The notes beneath the pieces were generated by a model that did not search any database, had not been told where the DNA came from, and saw only the letters and a program-made list of their open reading frames with translations. The position numbers were made by a program, and so were the translations under genes. From Liolophura sinensis (Eukaryota; Mollusca; Polyplacophora; Chitonida; Chitonidae), in assembly GCF_032854445.1 (NCBI RefSeq), contig NC_088296.1, positions 23,569,604-23,633,603 on the forward strand: DNA of 64,000 bases, in the 5' to 3' direction. This document shows positions 20,801 through 31,281 of the stretch, piece after piece; position 1 is the first letter of the stretch; every line of letters begins with the position of its first letter.

Positions 20801-22012
20801 ATAAATGCTTGGAGGCTGTGTTTGTAATCACATACATTTATGTGACTTTGGAAAAGAGTGTTCCGTCTTATGCATTCATGGGCATCTACATGTGTGCTTG
20901 TGGAGCTATAGAAGGGTTCAGATTGGTGCATGCTGATTTAAAAAGTTGCATATTGTAGGGTTTTAATTTAGAATTGGAGAAGGAAGTCAGGGTTCAAAAT
21001 TAGGCAGCTGAATTGAAAGTAATTATGCCACAATTACTGTTGATTTAAATAGTAAGAACATGCAAAGTAGGCAGCTACAGGGACAGCAGTAGACATCTGT
21101 CTGCAGCCTGCTACTTGCCCTTTTTGGACACCCTGATATTGTTATGACCCACATTCTGTATACCCTGTACGTGCACCACTGATTTTGTCACCAAATCGCA
21201 ACATGCAAGAGATGTAATTCATGGGTGTTAATTATGTACACTAAATGCGTTGTGCATGAACAATGTTTACAAAGGCAAATAACAAATAACACATTCACGT
21301 CCCTTGTTATTTATACATTCTCATGAATACAGGTATCGTAACTTGTTACATGCACTGAACTGCACTGTACATTAAGGTAATATTGTTGATCTTTAACGTA
21401 GTCAGGGGACAAAATGTTTGGTCATTCACTCGTTTTTAAGAGCTAATAAAAATGATGACCTCAGATTGTGTCCAGGTCACCCAAAAATTTGGACACTCTG
21501 TATCATGCAACATGTCTGATGTCAGATGTCTGTGCACTGTAGTCCACATATACCTGCGCGTCTCCCAATACTGTTTTCCTTATTTCTCCCCTTTCTTATA
21601 TGTAATCTTGTTGTAATTTTTGCATGCAGATGGTGTCCCATGGTGTGGGAGTGTGTTAGCGCACCATAATCCTGAAAGCCTGCTGTGTTATCTGAACTGA
21701 ACATCTCTTGTGAGTAGAAAATGCCTAGACCTGGACAATTTAAAGAATTGATTTAAAAAGCTGCTACTTGGATAATGTGTCTGACTATCTGAGCTTGTGA
21801 GTATGACGGTTATATGTCTGCATTGTGAAAACCTGGGAGAGCCGCGGTAGGTGTTATAACGGTATCATTTAAGCCTGCACCTTTACTGTAATCTTATAAG
21901 TTCTATGATTCTTTAACCCCATGTTTATATAGCTGAATTTTTGTACATTTTTTTAAAATTTATCCTTCGCTTGTACGCATTACTGAATGTCCAGCAGTCA
22001 GTATGCCTCATC
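20801..22012. other. no recognisable feature
   Basis: About 1.2 kb of unique AT-rich sequence with no SINE, MITE, array or convincing exon. Confidence 0.5.
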
Positions 22013-22133
22013 TAATTATTTATTTGATTGGTGATTTACACCATACTCAAGAATATTTCACATATAAGACAGCAGCAGAACCAGGGAGTAAACCCACAAC
22101 CATCTGCAGGTTGCAGGCAGACCTTCCCACTTA
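22013..22133 (-). mobile_element. SINE family 1, minus-strand, 5'-truncated and diverged
   Basis: TAATTATTTATTTGATTGG then the reverse complement of the tail (TGATTTACACCATACTCAAG) and body to GCAGGCAGACCTTCCCAC. Part of the CCATAATGCTGG region is lost. Confidence 0.85.
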
Positions 22134-22279
22134 CGACCATGAACTATTTGAGTTATCAGTATATGTGTTAGTAAGTGTACATTCCAGTTATGACTGGACG
22201 AATGCGGTTCATCAGTGATTTGGTATATACATGTACATACATCTATATAACTGACTGTCGTTCTAGTGAAATATGTGTA

Positions 22280-22474
22280 CTGTAAGGCTTCAACCTTTTC
22301 GCTTGTTTCCATGGTGTCTATTGTGTGTAGACTGATAAAATTATACTTTTTATGACACCCTCAAATTGATCAACCCAACCGGTATTGTTTTTTCTCCAAT
22401 ATCAAATTTAAAATGTGCATAAATTGCACTGTAAGGTGCTCTTTCATTATGCAAAAGTTTGAGGAATTAGGGTA
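22280..22474 (+). mobile_element. MITE of the TAATTCYTCAACC family
   Basis: The left end CTGTAAGGCTTCAACCTTTT and right end TTTGAGGAATTAGGGTA form diverged terminal inverted repeats flanked by TA. The interior words GATAAAATTATACTTTTTATG and AAATGTGCATAAATTGCACT match the other copies. Confidence 0.82.
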
Positions 22475-22661
22475 GACATTCATACACATGTAGTTGTATT
22501 CTTGAATGCAGGCCTTCGATTTTGAGGGTTGCTATCACACTACAGCAACTCTGCATACCTGAAACAAAGCCTGGCTGTTCTAATTAGTAATCACACACCT
22601 GACATTGAAGGCTCGGGGAGTAAGAATTCAGGAGTGTGGATCACACCCATGATCTTGTGCA

Positions 22662-22718
22662 TGATCACACACCTGTGGGATGATCACACACCTGTGGGAT
22701 GATCACACACCTGCTTGA
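22662..22718. repeat. 19-bp tandem repeat, three copies
   Basis: TGATCACACACCTGTGGGA occurs twice exactly at 22662 and 22681, and a third copy ends differently (CTTGA). Confidence 0.9.
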
Positions 22719-22755
22719 TTACAAAGACAAAGGCCTGTGAGTGCGAAGCTAAATC

Positions 22756-24681
22756 CCATCTCTCTGTCGGTATCATGCCATCTCTCTGTCGGTAACATGC
22801 AATCTCTCTGTCGGTATCATGCCATCTCTCTGTCGGAATCATGCCATCTCTCTGTCAGTAACATGCAATCTCTGTGGGTATCATGCCATCTCTCTGTCGG
22901 TATCATGCAATCTCTCTGTTGGTATCATGCAATCTCTCTGTCGGTATCATGCAATCTCTCTGTCGGTATCATGCCATCTCTCTGTCGGAATCATGCCATC
23001 TCTCTGTCAGTAACATGCAATCTCTCTGTCGGTATCATGCCATCTCTGTCGGTATCATGCAATCTCTCTGTTGGTAACATGCAATCTCTCTGTCGGTATC
23101 ATGCAATCTCTCTGTCGGTATCATGCAATCTCTCTGTCGGTAACGTGCAATCTCTGTCGGTATTGTGCAATCTGTCTGTTGGTGTCATGCAATCTCTCTG
23201 TCGGTATCATGCCATCTCTGTCGGTATCATGCCATCTCTCTGTCGGTAACATGCAATCTCTCTGTCGGTATCATGCCATCTCTGTCGGTATCATGCAATC
23301 TCTCTGTAGGTAACATGCAATCTCTGTCGGTATCATGCAATCTCTCTGTCGGTATCATGCCATCTCTCTATTGGTATCATGCCATCTCTCTGTCGGTATC
23401 ATGCCATCTCTCTGTTGGTATCATGCCATCTCTCTGTGGGTATCATGCCATCTCTCTGTCGGTATCATGCCATCTCTCTGTCGGTATCATACCATCTCTG
23501 TCGGTATCATGCAATCTCTGTCGGTATCATGCAATCTCTCTGTCGGCATCATGCCGTCTCTCTGACGGCATCATGCCATCTCTCTGACGGCATCATGCCA
23601 TCTCCCTGTCGCTATCATGCCATCTCTCTGTCGGTATCATGCAATCTCTCTGTGGGTATCATGCCATCTCTCTGTAGGTATCATGCCATCTCTCTGTCGG
23701 TAACATGCCATCTCTCTGTCGGTATCATGCAATCTTTATGTCGGCATCATGGCATCTCTCTGTCGGTAACATGCAATCTCTCTGTGGGTGTCATGCCATC
23801 TCTCTGTCGGTAACATGTAATCTCTCTGTGGGTATCATGCCATCTCTCTGTCGGTAACATGCAATCTCTCTGTCGGTAACATGCAATCTCTCTGTCGGTA
23901 ACATGCAATCTCTCTGGCGGTATCATGCAATCTTTATGTCGGTATCATGCCATCTCTCTGTCGGTAACATGCAATCTCTCTCTATGGGTATCATGCCATC
24001 TCTCTGTGGGTATCATGCCATCTCTCTGTCGGTAACATGCAATCTCTCTGTCGGTATCATGCCATCTCTCTGTCGGTAACATGCAATCTCTCTGTCGGTA
24101 ACATGCAATCTCTCTGTGGGTATCATGCCATCTCTCTATCAGTATCATGCAATCTCTATGTCAGAATCATGCCATCTCTCTGTGGGTATCATGCCATCTC
24201 TCTGTCGGTATCATGCAATCTCTCTGTCGGTATCATGCAATCTCTCTGTCGGTATCATGCCATTGCTCTGTCGGTATCATGCAGTCTCTATGTCGGTATC
24301 ATGCCATCTCTCTGTGGGTATCATGCCATCTCTCTGTCGGTATCATGCAATCTCTCTGTGGGTATCATGCCATTTCTCTGTCGGTATCATGCCATCTCTC
24401 TGTCGGTAACATGCAATCTCTCTGTGGGTATCATGCCATCTCTCTGTCGGTATCATGCCATCTCTCTGTCAGTATCATGCCATCTCTCTGTGGGTATCAT
24501 GCCATCTCTCTGTCGGTATCATGCCATCTCTCTGTGGGTATCATGCCATCTCTCTGTGGGTATCATGCCATCTCTCTGTCGGTATCATGCAATCTCTATG
24601 TCAGAATCATGCCATCACTCTGTTGGTATCATGCCATCTCTCTGTCGGTATCATGCCATCTCTCTGTCGGTATCATGCAGT
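22756..24681. repeat. 22-bp minisatellite, about 88 copies
   Basis: The unit CATCTCTCTGTCGGTATCAT plus GC repeats for about 1.9 kb, with variants (CAATCT, GTAACAT, GTGGGTA, units missing CT). The consensus has no stop in any plus-strand frame, and because 22 is not a multiple of three each reading frame cycles through all three phases. This explains the many overlapping open frames here, up to 227 codons; they are not genes. Confidence 0.97.
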
Positions 24682-24991
24682 CCCGCCAGCATAAACAATG
24701 TATGTCTGACACTACACTAATGTTCTTTTTTTTTATTTTTCTGTCAATGTTAAATTAAATTTCTTTCATCAGACAGAATAAAAACAAAACATCATCGACC
24801 TTCCCTGTTTTTTCTGATAGGGTTGGATTACATCCAACAAAGAATTTTTTAATGATGGCCCAGACAAAATAAATCAGTGATCAGGAAATCAAAGGCACTA
24901 GTGCACTGTGTAGATTTATCATGTCCATCCAATCAGATCATTTTCCTTTTATTCTATTTTTATGGTGATAATGATGTACCATGTACTGGAT

Positions 24992-24995
24992 ATAT

Positions 24996-25026
<31 letters not shown>

Positions 25027-25027
25027 G
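24992..25027. repeat. (TA)n microsatellite
   Basis: TATATATACATGTATATATA continues as about 12 further TA dinucleotides. Confidence 0.95.
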
Positions 25028-25234
25028 ACGCATGGATTAAATTTTTTGTGAGATGAAGTTTGTGGACCTACTACATGTAAATGTGAATGTTCTGGTCAGG
25101 GATGAGATTTGTCCTCTGTTCGGAGGAATTCCTCTCTATTTATACAAAATATGTATCAGAAAGATGTTCAGAATTTCATTCAGAAATGCCAGCAATGTCA
25201 AAATTATGAGTATGGTATATAGTGTCCTCTTTTT

Positions 25235-25291
25235 CATCCCAATGTATGTGTCATCCCAATGTATGTGTCATCCCAATGTATGTGTCATCCC
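25235..25291. repeat. 17-bp tandem repeat, ~3.3 copies
   Basis: CATCCCAATGTATGTGT repeats at 25235, 25252 and 25269, with a partial copy at 25286. Confidence 0.9.
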
Positions 25292-25625
25292 TGTCTTGTT
25301 TGTTAACAGAGATGTGTTTCAGCATATAAAAGAAAACACAAAAATGAAGGATGTGATAATAGTGAAGGTAGCTTGGTTAATTTACAATAAAACTGTTCTT
25401 CCCTAATGCCTTCCCAGAGAAAGCAATATATAGGAAACATATACTTCAGAATCCAGAATACAAAAAAACATCAATAGATATAAAACAAGATAAAGCATCA
25501 TGTAGTTTCAAAAGTTAACATCAGATGAAAAGCCAGTAAGCACTGTTCAGGAAAACAGTTTAATTTATTGGTTTAGATTTTTTCCAACTGCGTAAAACGG
25601 GTTTAAAACATGGCATTGTTTTTGT

Positions 25626-26035
25626 TACCCTCTGAACCCTCTGGGTCACTACAGACCCTCTGGACCCTCTGGGTCACTACAGACCCTCTGAACCCTCTGG
25701 GTCACTACAGACCCTCTGGACCCTCTGGGTCACTACAGACCCTCTGGACCCTCTGGGTCACTACAGACCCTCTGGACCCTCTGGTCACTACAGATCCTCT
25801 GGACCCTTTTTGTTCATTACAGACCCTCTGGACCCTCTGGACCCTCTGGACCCTCTGGGCCCTGGGTCACTACAGTCCCCCTGGACCCTCTGGGTCACTA
25901 CAGACCCTCTGGGTCACTACAGATCCTCTGCACCCTCTGGGTCACTACAGACCCTCTGCACCCTCTGGGTCACTACAGATCCTCTGCACCCTCTGGGTCA
26001 CTACAGACCCTCTGCACCCTCTGGGTCACTACAGA
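25626..26035. repeat. ~28-bp CT-rich minisatellite
   Basis: The unit CCCTCTGGGTCACTACAGAC plus CCTCTGGA repeats about 15 times, with a locally expanded 9-bp sub-repeat CCCTCTGGA near 25830-25857. The open frames rich in Pro, Leu and Trp are artefacts of the unit. Confidence 0.95.
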
Positions 26036-27752
26036 GACATCTGTAATTTTGGCTTGAAATACTTTGTTTCCAGGCCCATTTGGTGAATGTGTGTATTTTG
26101 AAGATGAAATACATTATGTGTTGTTTATGAGTGTTAATTGGCCATAACTTGATGTGATATCAGAAATGTGGTCAGAAAAGGTCACCTTAGAATCCAGAGT
26201 TTCAACTTTATCTTACTAGGTTAAGAAAAAGCTAAAAAAAAAAAAAACTCGGAACTTTTTTTCTTGACATTGTGTATCATCTTTCACGTTAGTATTTTTT
26301 TTGCATGTAATAGATGGATGGCTTTATCGCATGCTGCTTTGACACAGGATGGATATGTTTGCCAGCATGCTGGGTGGAATATTGTTCAACTCTGTCATGT
26401 TCAGATGTCTGTTCTACATGTACAACACATGAATGTACATTGTTAAGCAATGTGCCATTTTTTCATATTTACACTTGTAGTCACAGCTACAGATATTCCA
26501 GTTGATTCATTTTTGTATTTATGTGCATTTGACTGTTTTTTTTACACCGCATGTGTTCAAGAAATTTTCCCTTGTACACGGTTGGTCAGTTTGTAGGTGG
26601 ACAAAACAATGAACTGCTCTTCGCCAGGTACGTGACTGGCAATCGGCAGTGTGTGTGAAATAGTGTCGGGTTTGCTGTAATGAATCCGTTCAGCAAGGAG
26701 TTTCTCTGAGTGACCAATGCAGAGCTCTGAGTGACCAATGCATAGCTCTGATTAAGGACGAGCAAGATTACATGTACACTGTATGTCCAGTGTGTTTTTG
26801 TAGGTGACCAGTAATAAGAAAAAAAACAGTAAGGTATTAGCATGTTTGAACACGTCCTTTGAACAACATACACAATGGTTTTAAACCTGAAAATCAAACC
26901 CTGATTGAATAACGGCTGTAGAAGTCAAGACCAGCATGTAATGTGGTCAATTCATCCTGCATGACTTTTGTCCATTTTTGAAAATATCTTGTACAGAAAA
27001 CTTTATATTATTAAGGAATATCATGTTCATACCTGTGATATCAGTATGCGCATACCTGTAATTAATACCAGTAGCAGGTGGCCAGGACTCACTGTGCCAT
27101 GAACAGTTTTGTGTGAACAGACAGACTCATGATATTCCAGTGTCAAGTTTCAGATATCATTGATTTGTGTAGAAATGGTGCAGTAGACTGTGTCTGTTTC
27201 CAAGACGTTTGTTTGGCCCAGGTCACATATATAGTGTCAGATGAATAGAGGGTTGCATAATTGGAGATTGCAGGAAAAGCTACACAGACGGTTCAGATGA
27301 CTGTAGAACGCATTGTTTTCTTCCTTGACGTTGCAGTGCGTGTGTACTTCATATATGTTTCATGAGCATACATACACCAATAATTGTGACGTAATAAAGG
27401 AAAGAGCAAACGAGTCCACAGCTTTGGACTGTCTTGATAGAGGGCAGAAGGAGTTTTACCCTAATTCAGTATTGATTGCTATTTGTATATTTTCAGACAC
27501 TGTGAGTGTTTTGTGAAAACAGCCTGTAACATTTTGGATTATATTTGATGTCCGTTTTTCTGCATCATTGCATCCAGGACCTGAGTTTCACAAAAGTTCA
27601 GTAAGTTAAATTCAGTAAATTTCTTAGTCTTTTTGCGCAAGTCCAGCATGGGACTTTTTGAGTATGAAAGACAAACTTACAAGTTGATCTACGCATATAT
27701 GCTGCATTGCTTTTCCTGGCCAATTTTAGTGACGTAGAAAAGGTATGATTTT
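26036..27752. other. no gene recognised; minor short repeats
   Basis: Unique AT-rich sequence. A 20-bp duplication (CTCTGAGTGACCAATGCA) lies at about 26706-26747. No convincing exon on either strand. Confidence 0.45.
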
Positions 27753-27763
27753 ATCAGTCTGGA

Positions 27764-28025
27764 CTGTGGCTCAGTTGGTTAGCACCCTAGTGCAGCGTAA
27801 TGACCCAGAAGCCTTTCACCAATGCAGTCGCTGTGAGTTCAAGTCCAGCTCATGCTGGCTTCCTCTCTGGCTGTACTTGGGAATTTCTGCCTGCAACCTG
27901 CAGATGGTTATGGGTTTCCCCCGGGCTCTGCCCAGTTTCCTCCCACCATAATGCTGGCTGCCATTGTATAAGTGAAATATTCTTGAGTATGGCGTAAAAC
28001 ACCAATCAAATAAATAAATAAATAA
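27764..28025 (+). mobile_element. SINE family 1, full length, with perfect 11-bp TSD
   Basis: A box TGGCTCAGTTGGTTAGCACC, B box GAGTTCAAGTCC, complete body and tail AGTATGGCGTAAAACACCAA with AAATAAATAAATAAATAAAT. ATCAGTCTGGA flanks it at 27753-27763 and 28026-28036. This is the cleanest family 1 reference copy in the window. Confidence 0.95.
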
Positions 28026-28036
28026 ATCAGTCTGGA

Positions 28037-29071
28037 TATAAAACTGCCCTTGCACGTTTCTTTATAGGTGAATTGTACACACACATGTACATTGGAGTGT
28101 ACATCTGCGATTCAAGTACGTGTACATGTAGCCACTGTCACACTCAGTGAACTCATGCCAGGAAGCATCAGCTTGCAAGAGGATGCTGTAAAAATTTATT
28201 TCAGACTTTTTCTGGACTCCTGCCAATGTCCTAGCTATTGCTGGAACTCATAGGAGTGGATACTTAAATATTTGATGTCAGCACTTTGTACTTTATACCA
28301 CACACCCATCTTTCGTGTCTTTTGGCCCATTCCTGACTGCTCTCACTTGCAGATCCAATTCAGGAAATTTACACTTTGTATTTTTCGGCTTCATTAATTG
28401 TTAATTGAAATTCGATCATGCACATTTACAATACACAATCAGAACACTCTGTGTCAGTAACGAAGGTTTTACAGCTTGATTCCTTTGTTGTAAACGTGTC
28501 AGCATTTTTGTACATTCTTGTACATTTTAATTACAGCCAAGGGAAGGATAATTACAATGTGTTTCTTTACGATAGACTTCATTCCTTTTTGCCTGAAGTC
28601 GTTTGGAAAATTGAAATGTTTTCTTTTATTGAAACACTTTCTTCGATTTGTAAAAGCTAACACAGAGAATCAGACTTAAATGTTGTACAAATCTATTATA
28701 TGGAAATTTTCATGAGCACAAATTAAACGATAAGAAATTGAAATTTAAATAGGAAAATTTGTTTTTAAAGATGCGTGTACATATACACTGAAAATGCAAG
28801 CTCCTCAGATATAAAATGTACGAGCCTTGTTAATGATTGCGGTGTACGGTTGTACTCTGTGTAAATCGAGGAGCTTCTCACCCAGATTGTTGATAGGGTC
28901 GTGATACCCCCGGTGATCATGAGATCTCATTTGACCTGAACTAAGATTGCCACATGCAGGTATACAGTACATTACGCAGTACTCTTTAATAGTATATGAG
29001 TGTATACTACATGTGGGATGACTGAAGTAGTCAGCTGCCCTCATTCTGAGAAAACTTAATATTCATTACTG
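28037..29071. other. no recognisable feature
   Basis: Unique AT-rich sequence with no array, SINE or supported exon. Confidence 0.45.
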
Positions 29072-29290
29072 CAAATTAATTCAACCTTTTCTCATGTTTG
29101 CAAGGTGTTCGTTAAAGCATATTTTGAAGGCATTATTCTGTGTTGACTCATAAAATTATGCATCCCTGCGAAGCCCTGAAACTGGCCAATCTAACTGATG
29201 TTGTCTCTTAAATCAAGTTACGTGTAAAACTGTGCATAAATTGCACTGAAAGTTGCTCTTCATACGCGAAAAGGTTGAGGAATTACGGCA
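29072..29290 (+). mobile_element. MITE of the TAATTCYTCAACC family, giving rise to a tandem array
   Basis: The left end AATTAATTCAACCTTTTCTC and right end GCGAAAAGGTTGAGGAATTA are inverted repeats. The interior words (GAAGCCCTGAAACTGGCCAA, GTGCATAAATTGCACTGAAA) fit the family. Its right terminus runs without a gap into the 40-bp array. Confidence 0.85.
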
Positions 29291-29799
29291 CTATGATAAA
29301 AGGTTATATTATTCTGCTGGAATTACGGCACTATGATAAAAGGTTATATTATCCTGCTGGAATTACGGCACTATGATAAAAGGTTATATTATCCTGCTGG
29401 AATTACGGCACTATGATAAAAGGTTATATTATCCTGCTGGAATTACGGCACTATGATAAAAGGTTATATTATCCTGTTGGAATTACGGCACTATGATAAA
29501 AGGTTATATTATCCTGCTGGAATTACGGCACTCTGATAAAAGGTTATATTATCCTGCTGGAATTACGGCACTATGATAAAAGGTTATATTATCCTGCTGG
29601 AATTACGGCACTATGATAAAAGGTTATATTATCCTGCTGGAATTACGGCACTATGATAAAAGGTTATATTATCCTGCTGGAATTACGGCACTATGATAAA
29701 AGGTTATATTATCCTGCTGGAATTACGGCACTATGATAAAAGGTTATATTATCCTGCTGGAATTACGGCACTATGATAAAAGGTTATATTATCCTGCTG
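29279..29799. repeat. 40-bp array seeded at a MITE terminus, 13 copies
   Basis: Thirteen nearly identical units of GGAATTACGGCACTATGATA plus AAAGGTTATATTATCCTGCT. Only a few substitutions are seen (ATTCTG in the first unit, CTGTTGG once, CACTCTGA once). The unit contains AAAAGGTT and GGAATTACGGCA, the two halves of the adjacent MITE terminus. Confidence 0.97.
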
Positions 29800-29946
29800 A
29801 ACTGACAGTGATTGACAGGCTTCATGTGCTCTCCCGTTCTGCTCCTTGGTGGATGTACAGTACTGTTTGTGGAACTGCTGGTGTGAATATTGAAATTCCT
29901 GATGGGTTTGATGTGGTGGGTAAATGTGTACGTGTGCAGCACAGCA

Positions 29947-30306
29947 GAGTTCTATATACTGTACACAGAGTTCTATATACTGTACACAGAGTTCTATATA
30001 CTGTACATAGTGTTCTATATACTATACACAGAGTTCTGTGTTCTGTACATAGTGTTCTATATACTGTACACAGAGTTCTGTATACTGTACATAGTGTTCT
30101 ATATACTGTACACAGACTTCTATATACTGTACAGAGAGTTCTATATACTATACAGAGAGTTCTGTATATTGTACAGAGAGTTCTGTATATTGTACATAGA
30201 GTTCTGTATACTGTACATAGAGTTCTGTATATTGTACATAGAGTTCTGTATACTGTACATAGGGTTCTATATAACTGTATATAGAGTTCTGTGCACTGTA
30301 CATAGA
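29947..30306. repeat. 21-bp minisatellite, ~17 copies
   Basis: The unit AGTTCTATATACTGTACACA plus G repeats with TATA/TGTA and CACAG/CATAG/GAGAG variants. Because 21 is a multiple of three, two frames stay open through it (183 and 147 codons); these are repeat artefacts. Confidence 0.95.
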
Positions 30307-30682
30307 GTTCTGTATACTGACATCAACACTTAATATACAGTGTCTTCAAATAAGAACTCCTGTATGTATATAGAACAGGGTGTGCCAGAAGCACTGTGCA
30401 TAAAGTTCTGTATACTGACATCAACACTTAATATACAGGGTCTTAAATAAGAACTCCTGTATGTATATAGAACAGGGTGTGCCAGAAGCACTGTGCATAA
30501 AGTTCTGTATACTGACATCAACACTTAATATACAGTGTCTTAAATAAGAACTGCTGTATGTATATAGAACAGGGTGTGCCAGAAGCACTGTACATAGAGT
30601 TCTGTATACTGACATCAACACTTAATATACAATGTCTTAAATAAGAACTCCTGTATGTATATAGAACAGGGTGTGCCAGAAG
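30307..30682. repeat. ~97-bp tandem repeat, four copies
   Basis: GTTCTGTATACTGACATCAA occurs at 30307, 30405, 30502 and 30599. Each copy includes a TATAGAACAGGGTGTGCCAG block. It continues directly from the 21-bp array and shares its GTTCTGTATACTG word, so it is a higher-order derivative. Confidence 0.95.
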
Positions 30683-31281
30683 TTGTGCACCATTCTGATT
30701 TTCACTTTGTTTTCTGTGTTTCAGATTTAATTCTGATTTTAAATTTTTTTCTCTTTTTCAGAGTTAATTATGGTTAATAAACTAACAGTACAAGAAAAAA
30801 TTTTGTAACGGCAAGCCAGTATTTTTAAAATATTATATTTATGATGATTACAACCCATTTCTAGTGCTATTCTGTACATTTGAACATTTCAAAAGCTTGT
30901 CTCTTGGCTCCCACACTACTGTACATGTAAAGATTTTGAACACAAAATGTGCGATTATTGCTCAATTTAGAGGACATAGTGACATTGGTGTTAGCAGATT
31001 ATGTGACAATGTCAGGACTCAACATTTGATATGTTGTATGTATCTGTGTTAAACCAGGCTTAATATCGAATTACGGATGTCTGTTCTTTATGTCTTGGCT
31101 TCCAACATGTATCTCTGCTAGGGAAAATATCTTGGCCATACAGATCTTATTTCAAAGAGGATGTCTGTAAACAGGGTTGTCCGTGATGAGAAAAACTTGA
31201 AAAGCCTGGAAATTGAAAGTAGCTTTTACAGATTTTCAAAACCTTGCTTAAGCCATGGTGTAAGTTGTTTAAGGGGAAGGA
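30683..31281. other. no recognisable feature
   Basis: Unique AT-rich sequence between two arrays. Confidence 0.45.

Noticed and set aside
20447-20958. Cys/Val-rich open frames in all phases
   Set aside because: Encoded by the TG/TATG microsatellite.
22737-24758. Many overlapping open frames of 60-227 codons suggesting a Cys/Ser-rich repeat protein
   Set aside because: All derive from the 22-bp unit read in shifting frames; indels between units are not frame-preserving.
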